This document shows, in pieces, positions 1-7,754 of a DNA stretch of 21,536 nt. Made by a program: the position numbers and the translations under genes. The DNA is from UBA2266 sp964406945 (GTDB lineage Bacteria > Planctomycetota > Phycisphaerae > Sedimentisphaerales > Anaerobacaceae), in assembly GCA_964406945.1 (NCBI GenBank), contig CAYOTO010000050.1, positions 1-21,536 on the forward strand. The letters run 5' to 3'. How positions within the stretch are numbered: position 1 is the first letter of the stretch; each line of letters begins with the position of its first letter. The notes under the pieces were generated by a model. The model was not told the origin of the DNA. It did no database searches and was given only the letters and a program-made list of their open reading frames with translations.

Positions 1-63
1 CAATTATATGCCGGTACCGAGACTGAATTGCGCCAATCATTTTTTCTATAGAAAGGGTACGTA

Positions 64-1905
64 ATGAAAGTTACGACTAGAATAGGTTTGCTGGTTTTAA
101 TTCTGATTCTGTCGATCAACGCGGTCGGACTCGCCGGACGGGCGGGCCTGCTGAAGATACCGGAAGTTTCGCGGGATGAAGTTATCTGCTTCGCGCTTTA
201 CACGGTTCAGGACAACACACTCAAACTCACCGCCCAGCTTTACCCTCTCAAGCAGGGCGAAGACCGGTACTGCATTCTCGAGGCCGACAGCCCCAGCGGA
301 TGGAAACGCGTCGACAGGGCACAAGTTAATGAGAAAGGCTGGACGTGTTTGTTCCGCGTCGAGAACTGGGACAGCAGCCGCGACGTTCGATACCGCGTAA
401 GACACGGAAATTCCGCGGAGTATGAAGGCGTTGTAAAGAAAGACCCGGTCGACAAGGAAGAAATCGTCGTGGCGGCGTTTACCGGCAATTCGATTTACCC
501 CGGTCACGGCGGCGATATTCCCAAAGACGACATAATCAAGAATCTCAAGCACATTAAGCCGGACCTGCTGTTCTTCTCGGGCGACCAGGTCTACGATCAT
601 AACAGGCACTACGCATACTGGCTCAGATTCGGCAGGGACTTCGGCGAAGTGATTCGCAACACACCCACCGTTACAATCCCGGACGATCACGATGTCGGAC
701 AGGCCAATCTCTGGGGACACGGCGGCAGGTTGTCGCATACGCGGGCCGGCCACGACGGCGGATATGCCGCACCTTTAGAATACGTCAAGGAAGTCGAGCG
801 GGCCCAGACCAGCCACCTGCCCGATCCCTACGATCCGATGCCGATTGACAGGGGTATCGGCGTCTACTACACGGACCTGACCGTGGGACGCGTAAATTTT
901 GCAATTATCGAAGATAGAAAATTTAAAACGGGCCCGCAGGGACTCATTCCCAAGCAGGGTCCCCGCCCCGACCACATTCTAAATCCGGACTATGATCCGA
1001 AGAGCGTGGACGTTCCCGAAGCCCGGCTGCTGGGCGAGCGGCAGTTGGAATTCCTGGAGGATTGGGGGACGCAGTGGAGCGATTGCGAAATGAAGGCGGT
1101 CCTTTCACAGACGATTTTTGCAGGGGGCGCGCATCTGCACGGCCGCCGCAACAATCGGCTCCACGCGGATCTGGACTCAAACGGCTGGCCGCAGACCGGC
1201 CGCAACAAAGCACTGGCCGCGATTCGCAAGGCTTTCGCAGTACACATCGCAGGCGATCAGCATCTTGCGACAATTATCCACCACGGAATCGACGACTGGA
1301 ACGATGCCTGCTACAGCCTCTGCGTTCCGTCCATCGCCAATCTGTATCTGAGATGGTGGATGCCGCTGGAAGAGGGCAAGAACCGCGAGCCCGGCATGCC
1401 GCCTTACCTGGGCGAATTCAAGGACGGCTTCGGTAATAAGGTTACAATGCTCGCCGTCGCCAATCCCGATCCCGAGGAAAACCACAACAAGCTCACAACC
1501 CGTGCTGCGGGATTCGGTGTGGCGAGATTCAATAAACAGACGCGCAAGATAACTCTCGAGTGCTGGCCGCGAAAGGTTGATGTCTCCGATCCGAAGGCCA
1601 GGCAATACCCCGGCTGGCCCCGAACAATCGACCAACAGGATAATTACGCCCGCAAACCCGCCGGTTATCTGCCGCAGCTAAAGGTATCCGGCATCATCAA
1701 TCCTGTGGTACAGGTCATCAGGCAAAGCAGCGGCGAGGTCATCTACACGCTTCGAATCAAAGGTAACACTTTCAGGCCTAAAGTCTTCGCCGATGGCTCG
1801 TACACCGTCAGGGTAGGTGAGCCCGCGGATGACAACTGGAAGACCCTCGAAAACCTGGACATGCTGCCTGGAGACCAAAGCAAGACTGTAGACGTCAGAT
1901 TCTGA
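64..1905 (+). CDS. Secreted PhoD-like metallophosphatase (alkaline phosphatase D family)
   Basis: Predicted secreted phosphatase of the PhoD-like metallophosphatase superfamily, likely cleaving phosphomono- or diesters outside the cytoplasm. Seen: an N-terminal hydrophobic segment (about residues 6-24) fitting a signal peptide; a beta-rich domain (about 35-130) in the place of the PhoD N-terminal domain; then the catalytic domain with the family's metal-site blocks FFSGDQVYD (Asp174), IPDDHDVGQ (207-213) and HIAGDQH (394-400). The 613-residue length fits a PhoD protein with accessory ends. The ATG at 64 is preceded by AAAGGG at 52-57 with a 6-nt spacer. The next gene starts 57 bp downstream on the same strand, but no functional link is evident. 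Substrate is unknown; many planctomycete PhoD-like proteins occur near polysaccharide genes. Family assignment is firm, specificity is not. Confidence 0.88.
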   Translation: MKVTTRIGLLVLILILSINAVGLAGRAGLLKIPEVSRDEVICFALYTVQDNTLKLTAQLYPLKQGEDRYCILEADSPSGWKRVDRAQVNEKGWTCLFRVENWDSSRDVRYRVRHGNSAEYEGVVKKDPVDKEEIVVAAFTGNSIYPGHGGDIPKDDIIKNLKHIKPDLLFFSGDQVYDHNRHYAYWLRFGRDFGEVIRNTPTVTIPDDHDVGQANLWGHGGRLSHTRAGHDGGYAAPLEYVKEVERAQTSHLPDPYDPMPIDRGIGVYYTDLTVGRVNFAIIEDRKFKTGPQGLIPKQGPRPDHILNPDYDPKSVDVPEARLLGERQLEFLEDWGTQWSDCEMKAVLSQTIFAGGAHLHGRRNNRLHADLDSNGWPQTGRNKALAAIRKAFAVHIAGDQHLATIIHHGIDDWNDACYSLCVPSIANLYLRWWMPLEEGKNREPGMPPYLGEFKDGFGNKVTMLAVANPDPEENHNKLTTRAAGFGVARFNKQTRKITLECWPRKVDVSDPKARQYPGWPRTIDQQDNYARKPAGYLPQLKVSGIINPVVQVIRQSSGEVIYTLRIKGNTFRPKVFADGSYTVRVGEPADDNWKTLENLDMLPGDQSKTVDVRF

Positions 1906-1962
1906 CTTATCCCGGAGCGGTACTCACCATCTGACAGTCGCGGTAACAGGCGATAGATCGGT

Positions 1963-2439
1963 ATGTACGAACAAACCACGGAAAATGTCTATACAGAAGT
2001 CATCGGCAGAATAGATGCTCTTATCGCCGGCCAGAGCGATTCGATAGCGGTAATGGCGACCGTGGTTTGCGAACTGCACAACAGTTTCGACTATTTCGAA
2101 TGGACCGGCTTTTATCGAGTAGTTGAGCCGGGCCTGTTGAAGGTCGGCCCGTACCAGGGACCGCACGGCTGTCTGGAAATTGGCTTCGATCGCGGAATAT
2201 GCGGAGCTGCCGCCCGCGACGGAAAAACCCAGATAGTCGCCGACGTCGCCGAGCGGCCCGATTATATCGCATGTTCGCCCACAACGCGGTCCGAAATAGT
2301 GGTGCCGGTGTTTGACCGCACCCATCGCGTTAGGGCGGTTCTGGACATAGATTCAGACAGAGTCGCCGCGTTCGGAGAAATTGACAGCCATTATCTAAAG
2401 CGAGTTTGCCAAACGGTGGGAGCCGTTTTGCAGGTATGA
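1963..2439 (+). CDS. msrC: Free-methionine-(R)-sulfoxide reductase (GAF-domain, fRMsr)
   Basis: Single GAF-domain enzyme expected to reduce free L-methionine-(R)-sulfoxide to methionine in the cytoplasm with thioredoxin. Seen: 158 residues covering one GAF domain, with WTGFYR (47-52), GPYQG (62-66), and three cysteines, Cys70, Cys80 and Cys104. Their 10- and 24-residue spacing equals that of the fRMsr catalytic/resolving cysteines (84, 94 and 118 in E. coli). RSEIVVPV (109-116) and LDIDS (127-131) carry the conserved acidic substrate-binding residues. This makes it a repair enzyme rather than a generic signalling GAF protein. No good Shine-Dalgarno precedes the ATG at 1963, so initiation may be weak. 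The stop lies only 4 bp before the NYN-domain gene, suggesting co-transcription and perhaps translational coupling. Confidence 0.87.
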   Translation: MYEQTTENVYTEVIGRIDALIAGQSDSIAVMATVVCELHNSFDYFEWTGFYRVVEPGLLKVGPYQGPHGCLEIGFDRGICGAAARDGKTQIVADVAERPDYIACSPTTRSEIVVPVFDRTHRVRAVLDIDSDRVAAFGEIDSHYLKRVCQTVGAVLQV

Positions 2440-2443
2440 CCGA

Positions 2444-2920
2444 ATGTATCTAATCGATGGACACAATCTTCGCTGGGCCATACAGACCATGGACGACGAA
2501 CTCGCAGGCATAACCGACCTGGACATCTGCAGATCCGTCGGCTGCTATCTGCGATACGTTCGCGACCGCGGCCAGATAATATTCGATGGCATCGGACCGC
2601 CTGACAAAACCGGCCTGAACGATGCTTCGCGACTTGATGTGATCTTCACCGGCAGGGATATTGACGCCGATTCCGTGATAGAATACAAGATAGCATACTG
2701 CCGTTCGCCCCGTAAGCTGGTTGTGGTCAGCAGCGACAGACGCGTTCGCAATGCCGCCCGCAAGGGCAAGGCGACTTCGATTGCCAGTGAGCAGTTCTGG
2801 CCCGTGGTCGAAAAGGAGATAACCCGCAAAAGGCCGCCTAAAGAGCCTGGTGCTAAAAGGCGCGGCCTGACCGAGAGCGAAACCGAACAATGGATGGAGT
2901 TTTTCGGTATGGACGATTGA
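2444..2920 (+). CDS. YacP-like NYN-domain protein, predicted endoribonuclease
   Basis: Small cytoplasmic PIN/NYN-fold protein of the YacP family, whose characterised member Rae1 is a ribosome-associated endoribonuclease. Seen: the opening MYLIDGHN with Asp5 and Asn8, typical of NYN domains; IIFDG (Asp48); DIDADSVIEYKI (72-83), the family acidic block; and VVSSDRRVRNAA (94-105, Asp98). These acidic residues would form the metal site for RNA cleavage. Residues 125-145 form a Lys/Arg-rich tail that could contact RNA. The start is the ATG 4 bp after the fRMsr stop, with AGG at 2432-2434 inside the upstream gene's end. Pairing with a methionine-sulfoxide reductase suggests a shared promoter; whether it is functional is unknown. 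Fold is confident, RNA target unknown. Confidence 0.82.
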   Translation: MYLIDGHNLRWAIQTMDDELAGITDLDICRSVGCYLRYVRDRGQIIFDGIGPPDKTGLNDASRLDVIFTGRDIDADSVIEYKIAYCRSPRKLVVVSSDRRVRNAARKGKATSIASEQFWPVVEKEITRKRPPKEPGAKRRGLTESETEQWMEFFGMDD

Positions 2921-2974
2921 AATCACTCGGAAGAACGTCTCCGAGAATGGGAAACGATGGGGGCAACGCTGCAC

Positions 2975-3004
2975 GCCGATTTTATCATTGCCGATTTTAT
3001 CATT
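2975..3004. repeat. Perfect tandem duplication of 15 bp
   Basis: GCCGATTTTATCATT occurs twice head to tail, at 2975-2989 and 2990-3004, with no mismatch. It lies between the NYN gene and the candidate PFOR promoter. It could be a slippage product or a pair of regulator half-sites; nothing further can be said from one copy pair. Confidence 0.9.
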
Positions 3005-3091
3005 TGCATCCCGGCTTTGACATCCGGCGGTTAATTAAGCCAAAATGCCCTTGAAACGCCCAAATTGAGCCCATATTCGGTTGATTTTGAT

Positions 3092-3120
3092 TTGCGATGC
3101 GGCCGCAAAAGTAGTATAAA
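3092..3120 (+). promoter_or_regulatory. Candidate sigma-70-type promoter for the PFOR gene
   Basis: TTGCGA (3092-3097), a 17-bp spacer and TATAAA (3115-3120) give a plausible -35/-10 pair. The -10 box matches 5 of 6 consensus bases. Transcription would start near 3127 and leave a leader of about 155 nt that includes the two hairpins at 3134-3186. A competing weaker pair is TTGACA (3017-3022) with CAAAAT (3041-3046). Assigned by eye only. Confidence 0.4.
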
Positions 3121-3133
3121 GCGTTTTTCCAGG

Positions 3134-3186
3134 GCGTCTGAAAGGCATTGGTTAAGACGCAACCTCAGGACCTGCTTTCCAGCAGG
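3134..3186 (+). promoter_or_regulatory. Two consecutive hairpins in the presumed PFOR mRNA leader
   Basis: GCGTCT (3134-3139) pairs perfectly with AGACGC (3155-3160) around a 15-nt loop. Ten bases on, CCTGCT (3171-3176) pairs with AGCAGG (3181-3186) around a TTCC tetraloop. Both lie between the candidate promoter and the PFOR ribosome site. I recognise no known riboswitch class; the arrangement could be a leader control element or simply mRNA structure. Confidence 0.4.
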
Positions 3187-3282
3187 CCCGACTCGAGAAG
3201 GAAAACGGCATGGAGGCCCGGCGGAGCAGGGTTTTCCGATAAGTTATTGGTAATCTTTGGTTTACAGGACATTGGAGAAGTT

Positions 3283-6200
3283 ATGACTCGCAGAATGGTT
3301 ACGATTGATGGCAATACGGCTGCCGCACACGTTGCGCACGCGGTAAACGAGGTAGTCGCGATTTATCCGATTACGCCCAGTTCACCGATGGGCGAAATCG
3401 CGGACGCCAAAAGTGCCGCCGGGCAGACCAATATATGGGGGACCGTTCCGTCGGTTACGGAGATGCAGTCCGAAGCCGGAGCCGCCGGAGCCGTACACGG
3501 AGCTTTGGCCTCAGGCGCCCTGACGACGACTTTTACCGCGTCTCAGGGCCTTTTGCTTATGATCCCGAATATGAACAAAATAGCCGGCGAACTGCTGCCG
3601 ACGGTTTTCCACGTTTCGGCAAGGTCGCTGGCCGCCCAGGCGTTGTCGATCTTCGGAGATCACTCGGATGTGATGAGCTGCCGTCAGACGGGCTTCGCAA
3701 TGCTGGCTTCGTGCAACATACAGGAAGTTATGGACTTCGCATTGATAGCTCAACAGGCCACGCTCGCTTCGAGAATGCCTTTCCTGCACTTCTTCGACGG
3801 ATTCCGCACCAGCCACGAAGTCCAGAAGGTCGAAGAACTGACCTACGACGACATGAAGGCGATGATCGACAACGATCTAATCTTGCAGCACAAGGCCCGG
3901 GCTTTGAGTCCGGACCATCCGATGATCAGCGGCACCGCACAAAACCCCGACGTCTACTTCCAGGGCCGTGAAACGGTAAATAAATATTACCTCGCCACGC
4001 CGCAGATCGTCCAGGAAGCGATGGACAAATTCGCTAAGATAGTCGGCCGCCAATACAAGCTGTTCGACTACATAGGCCCCAAAGACGCCGAAAAGGTCAT
4101 CGTTATCCTCGGAAGCGGCGCCGATACCGCTCAGGAAACCGCCGAATACCTCGCCGGTAAGGGCGAGAAGGTCGGCGTCCTCAAGGTACGACTCTTCAGG
4201 CCGTTCAATACAGAGGCCTTCATCGATGCTCTGCCCAAGACCGTAAACAAAATCGCCGTTCTGGACCGCACGAAGGAACCGGGCTCGCTGGGCGAACCGC
4301 TTTACCTGGATATTCGCACCGCCGTAGGCGAGGCCATGGCCAACGGCATCACCTCCTGGGACAGGTACCCGATTATTGTCGGTGGCCGCTACGGGCTGGG
4401 CTCGAAAGAATTCACCCCGGCGATGGTCAAGGCCGTTTACGATAACCTCGACGCCGACCAGCCCAAGAGCAATTTTGCGGTCGGCATTACCGACGACGTC
4501 ACCGGCGCGAGCCTCGATGTCGACGCCCGGTTCGACGTCGATAATAAGGGGCTGTACTCGGCAATGTTCTACGGACTCGGCTCCGACGGCACCGTGGGCG
4601 CAAACAAAAACTCTATCAAAATCATCGGCGAGCAGACCGACAACAACGCCCAGGGTTATTTCGTGTACGACTCGAAGAAGGCCGGCGCTGTGACGATCTC
4701 TCACCTGAGATTCGGCGAGGCCGAGATACGCAGGCCGTACCTGATCAACAAGGCCGACTTCGTCGCATGCCATAATCCGAGCTTCCTCGAAAAATACGAT
4801 ATGCTTTCCAACGCCGTCGACGGCGGCATATTCCTGCTGACAAGCCTGCACGGTCCCGACGAGGTCTGGGATACGCTGCCCAGGGAGGTCCAGCAGCAGC
4901 TTATCGACAAGAAGATGAAGTTTTACGTTATCGACGCCATTTCTCTGGCCGAGGAACTGGGCCTGGGCGCTCGAATCAACGTCATCATGCAGACCGCATT
5001 CTTCAAGATCAGCGGTATAATTCCGCTGGATACCGCGGTTGCTGCCATTAAGGATGCAATCAAGAAGAGCTATGGCAAGAAGGGCGATAAGGTCGTCCAG
5101 ATGAACAACGACGCGGTCGACGGTGCTCTCGACAGAATTTACGAGGTAAAGATTCCCGATAAGGTTACCAGCACAATCGAAATGCCGCCTGTCGTTCCGG
5201 ACGATGCACCCGATTTCGTCAAGGAAGTTACGGCCGAGATAATGGCCCGTCGTGGCGACGAGCTGCCCGTCAGCAAGCTGCCCGAGGACGGAAAATATCC
5301 CACTGGAACTACAAAGTATGAAAAACGGAACATCGGAGTCCATATTCCCGTGTGGGAGCCGGACGTCTGCATTCAGTGCGGAAGGTGTTCGCTGGTTTGT
5401 CCGCATGCGACCATCAGGATCAAGGCCTACGATGCCAAACACCTGAAAGATGCACCCGAAACGTTCAAGAGTGTCGATGCAAAAGGCAAGGACTTCAAGG
5501 ACATGAAGTTCACCGTTCAGGTCGCTCCGGAAGACTGTACCGGGTGCGGTGCCTGTGTTGTGAACTGCCCGGCGCTCGAGAAGGACGAAAACGGCGAGAA
5601 GACCGGCAGACATGCCATTAATATGGAGCTGCAGGAGCCGATTCGGGGCCGCGAGCGTGAAAACTACGAACACTTCCTGGCGATTCCCAATACGGATGCT
5701 TCGCTGTTCAAGGCCGGAACCGTCAAGGGCAGCCAGTTGATAGAGCCGCTGTTCGAGTACTCCGGCGCATGTGCCGGATGCGGCGAGACAGCGTACGTGA
5801 AACTGATGAGTCAGTTGTTCGGCGACCGGGCGATGATCGGCAACGCCACCGGTTGTTCGAGCATCTATGGCGGTAATCTGCCCACAACGCCGTACACCAA
5901 ACGCGCAGACGGCAGAGGCCCCACGTGGAGCAACAGCCTCTTCGAGGACAGCGCCGAGTTTGCGATGGGTATGCGGCTGACCGTCGACAAGTTCAAGCAG
6001 TATGCCGCTGAGCTTCTGGCGAAGGTCGCCAAAGCCGGTTGCGTCGAGCAGTCACTGGCGGATGAAATCGCCGAGGCCGTTATTGCAAATGACCCGGCCC
6101 AGGATGAAATCGAACAGCAGCGGGCCCGAATAGAGAAACTCAAAACCCAGTGTGCCAAGAGCGATTGCGACGACTGCAAACAGCTCCTCGGAGTGGCCGA

Positions 6201-6876
6201 CTACCTGGTCCGCAAGAGCGTCTGGGCTCTCGGCGGGGACGGATGGGCGTACGATATCGGATACGGCGGCGTGGACCACGTGCTGGCCAGCGGCGCCGAC
6301 GTTAACGTGCTCGTGCTCGATACGGAAGTTTACTCCAACACAGGCGGCCAGATGTCCAAATCCACGCCTCGTGCGGCAGTGGCGAAGTTCGCCGCCGCGG
6401 GCAAACCGGCCCCGAAGAAGGATATGGGCCTGCTGGCGATGACTTACGGCAACATTTACGTCGCGAAAGTCGCGCTGGGCGCCAATCCGAATCAGGCGGT
6501 AAAGGCCTTCATTGAGGCCGAGGCCTACCCGGGTCCGTCGCTTATTCTGGCGTACTCCCAGTGTATCGCTCACGGCATCAATATGACTACCGGCTACGAA
6601 GAGCAGAAGAAGGCGGTTGCCTCGGGCCATTGGCCGCTGTACAGGTTCGACCCGCGTCTGACAGAGCAGGGCAAGAACCCGCTGCAGCTCGAATCCAAGG
6701 AGCCTTCAATCAACTTCGAAGAATACGCGTACGGTGAGAACCGTTACAGATCACTGAAGAAGTCCAAGCCCGAACAGGCGGCTGAGCTGATGAAGCAGGC
6801 TACCCGGGACGTCTCCCGGAGGTACAAGCTCATGAAACAGCTTGCCGAACTCAAATGCAACGGGTCCGAGGACTGA
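3283..6876 (+). CDS. nifJ: Pyruvate:ferredoxin (flavodoxin) oxidoreductase, homodimeric type
   Basis: Oxidatively decarboxylates pyruvate with CoA to acetyl-CoA and CO2, passing electrons to ferredoxin; a cytoplasmic hub of anaerobic metabolism. From the ATG at 3283 the protein is 1197 residues, normal for single-chain PFOR. Order: N-terminal pyruvate-binding domain (YPITPSSPMGE near the start, GALTTTFTASQG), domain II, central 2-oxoacid oxidoreductase domain, two [4Fe-4S] motifs beginning CIQCGRC (Cys696) and CTGCGAC (Cys752), then the TPP domain with GDGWAYDIGYGG (from Gly985). Cys830, Cys833, Cys858 and Cys1094 match the ligands of the TPP-proximal cluster, so all three clusters look intact. 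A 45-codon TTG-started extension exists, but GGAG at 3274-3277 and family similarity beginning at MTRRMVTIDGN support 3283. The lipoprotein gene follows 36 bp downstream. Confidence 0.96.
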   Translation: MTRRMVTIDGNTAAAHVAHAVNEVVAIYPITPSSPMGEIADAKSAAGQTNIWGTVPSVTEMQSEAGAAGAVHGALASGALTTTFTASQGLLLMIPNMNKIAGELLPTVFHVSARSLAAQALSIFGDHSDVMSCRQTGFAMLASCNIQEVMDFALIAQQATLASRMPFLHFFDGFRTSHEVQKVEELTYDDMKAMIDNDLILQHKARALSPDHPMISGTAQNPDVYFQGRETVNKYYLATPQIVQEAMDKFAKIVGRQYKLFDYIGPKDAEKVIVILGSGADTAQETAEYLAGKGEKVGVLKVRLFRPFNTEAFIDALPKTVNKIAVLDRTKEPGSLGEPLYLDIRTAVGEAMANGITSWDRYPIIVGGRYGLGSKEFTPAMVKAVYDNLDADQPKSNFAVGITDDVTGASLDVDARFDVDNKGLYSAMFYGLGSDGTVGANKNSIKIIGEQTDNNAQGYFVYDSKKAGAVTISHLRFGEAEIRRPYLINKADFVACHNPSFLEKYDMLSNAVDGGIFLLTSLHGPDEVWDTLPREVQQQLIDKKMKFYVIDAISLAEELGLGARINVIMQTAFFKISGIIPLDTAVAAIKDAIKKSYGKKGDKVVQMNNDAVDGALDRIYEVKIPDKVTSTIEMPPVVPDDAPDFVKEVTAEIMARRGDELPVSKLPEDGKYPTGTTKYEKRNIGVHIPVWEPDVCIQCGRCSLVCPHATIRIKAYDAKHLKDAPETFKSVDAKGKDFKDMKFTVQVAPEDCTGCGACVVNCPALEKDENGEKTGRHAINMELQEPIRGRERENYEHFLAIPNTDASLFKAGTVKGSQLIEPLFEYSGACAGCGETAYVKLMSQLFGDRAMIGNATGCSSIYGGNLPTTPYTKRADGRGPTWSNSLFEDSAEFAMGMRLTVDKFKQYAAELLAKVAKAGCVEQSLADEIAEAVIANDPAQDEIEQQRARIEKLKTQCAKSDCDDCKQLLGVADYLVRKSVWALGGDGWAYDIGYGGVDHVLASGADVNVLVLDTEVYSNTGGQMSKSTPRAAVAKFAAAGKPAPKKDMGLLAMTYGNIYVAKVALGANPNQAVKAFIEAEAYPGPSLILAYSQCIAHGINMTTGYEEQKKAVASGHWPLYRFDPRLTEQGKNPLQLESKEPSINFEEYAYGENRYRSLKKSKPEQAAELMKQATRDVSRRYKLMKQLAELKCNGSED

Positions 6877-6912
6877 TCGGCGTTAAGCTTAGCAGGAAGG
6901 AGCAGGTGTCGG

Positions 6913-7692
6913 ATGTTGAATCGGTTGCCGAAAATTGTGTGGCTGGTTGCGGTGACGGCTTTGGTCGTCGGCGGTTGCCAGGACAATGAGAGCAAAAAAG
7001 CCTCTGTTTCCGTAGGCCGCAAGGTCGATGCTGTGGCGGATCCGGACCGGTTCGCAATCGAAGCCATCGACGCGACCGGAGGCCAAAAGGCATGGAACAA
7101 CTCGCAGAACTTCGTCCTCGATACTGTCTTGACCTTCTATCGATCGGACGCAAGCACGTACCTGACCGAGCATAAGTTCGACGTACATCCACATTCGGAC
7201 TCGGTCGTTGTCTCGGCCCAGGAGCCGCTGGGTAGATTCGTCTGGCTGCTGACCGGGCGGCAGTTCTGTGTGATCGAAGGCCAAAACACGCCTGATGTAT
7301 CCGGCAGACGCGTGTCCGTCCGCGAATTGGCTGATGCGGTTCTGCTCATTACGACCGCGCCCGTGCGATTGCTGGACGCTTCTGCCGTGCACAGCAGGGA
7401 CGACGAAGCGATCAAGATGGAAGGCAACTGGTACTATCCGATAAGCCGCAGCCCTCTGACCGCCGAGGCCCCCAAACCGTACTGGTCTTCGATAGTTCTT
7501 TATCAGAACAGGGCCAACGATGTGATAGACACTATCCACCTGACGACAAACGGCCGAATGCTGGCCGTTCGCGGCTACGATTACATGAAGACCAGACGCG
7601 GCGGCGTAGCGGTTCCGACCAAAATCGAAATCTTCGAAACCGACGCAAACGGCGTGCTCAAACAGCGGCTGGTCACCATAGACGCCGGGTAA
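6913..7692 (+). CDS. Lipoprotein of unknown function
   Basis: I do not recognise a named family. Seen: 259 residues with a short basic N-terminus, a hydrophobic stretch (8-21) and a lipobox VGGC with Cys22, so it is most likely a membrane-anchored lipoprotein facing the periplasm. The mature part begins with a charged linker, then AIDATGGQKAWNN (about 53-65), resembling the start of LolA-like or outer-membrane-lipoprotein-sorting folds, and continues as probable beta strands; that resemblance is loose. AAGGAG (6897-6902) lies 10 nt before the ATG. It follows PFOR by 36 bp, so it may be on the same transcript, although no metabolic link is apparent. A strong terminator lies 30 bp after the stop. 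Confidence 0.8.
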   Translation: MLNRLPKIVWLVAVTALVVGGCQDNESKKASVSVGRKVDAVADPDRFAIEAIDATGGQKAWNNSQNFVLDTVLTFYRSDASTYLTEHKFDVHPHSDSVVVSAQEPLGRFVWLLTGRQFCVIEGQNTPDVSGRRVSVRELADAVLLITTAPVRLLDASAVHSRDDEAIKMEGNWYYPISRSPLTAEAPKPYWSSIVLYQNRANDVIDTIHLTTNGRMLAVRGYDYMKTRRGGVAVPTKIEIFETDANGVLKQRLVTIDAG

Positions 7693-7721
7693 CCATTTTT
7701 AATTCTCAACTGCAGAATCAG

Positions 7722-7754
7722 GCGGCGGCTCCTTTTCAGAATCGCCGCTTTTTT
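7722..7754 (+). terminator. Rho-independent terminator ending the + strand block
   Basis: GCGGCG (7722-7727) pairs with CGCCGC (7743-7748) around a 15-nt loop and is followed directly by six Ts (7749-7754). It sits 30 bp after the lipoprotein stop. The last two Ts are part of the stop codon of the convergent hydrolase gene (7753-7755 on the - strand). Read on the - strand the hairpin has no T-tract, so it appears to act in one direction only. Confidence 0.8.

Larger units (their letters stand above)
2921..3282. other. Intergenic spacer before the PFOR gene
   Basis: A 362-bp gap with no convincing gene. It holds a 6-bp hairpin (2926-2945) without a T-tract, a perfect 15-bp tandem duplication (2975-3004), a TTGACA box at 3017-3022 followed 18 bp later by CAAAAT, a better promoter candidate at 3092-3120, and two hairpins in the presumed PFOR leader (3134-3186). 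A TTG-started extension of the PFOR frame begins at 3148, but it lacks family similarity and a ribosome site, so I treat it as untranslated leader. Confidence 0.6.

Noticed and set aside
2926..2945. Hairpin after the NYN gene as a terminator
   Set aside because: The 6-bp stem CTCGGA/TCCGAG is real, but no T-tract follows on either strand.
3131..3230. Resemblance of the PFOR leader to a cyclic-di-GMP-I riboswitch (AGGGC...GAAA...GACGCAA)
   Set aside because: The short words occur at similar spacing, but the conserved AAACC and its pairing partner are missing, and the bases instead form a different perfect hairpin.
3148..3282. TTG-started N-terminal extension of PFOR
   Set aside because: The 45 extra residues have no family similarity and no ribosome site; the ATG at 3283 has GGAG at a good distance.
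3877..5673. 598-codon open frame on the - strand inside the PFOR gene
   Set aside because: It lies wholly opposite a full-length, well-conserved PFOR and its translation shows no known motif; it is a by-product of codon bias.
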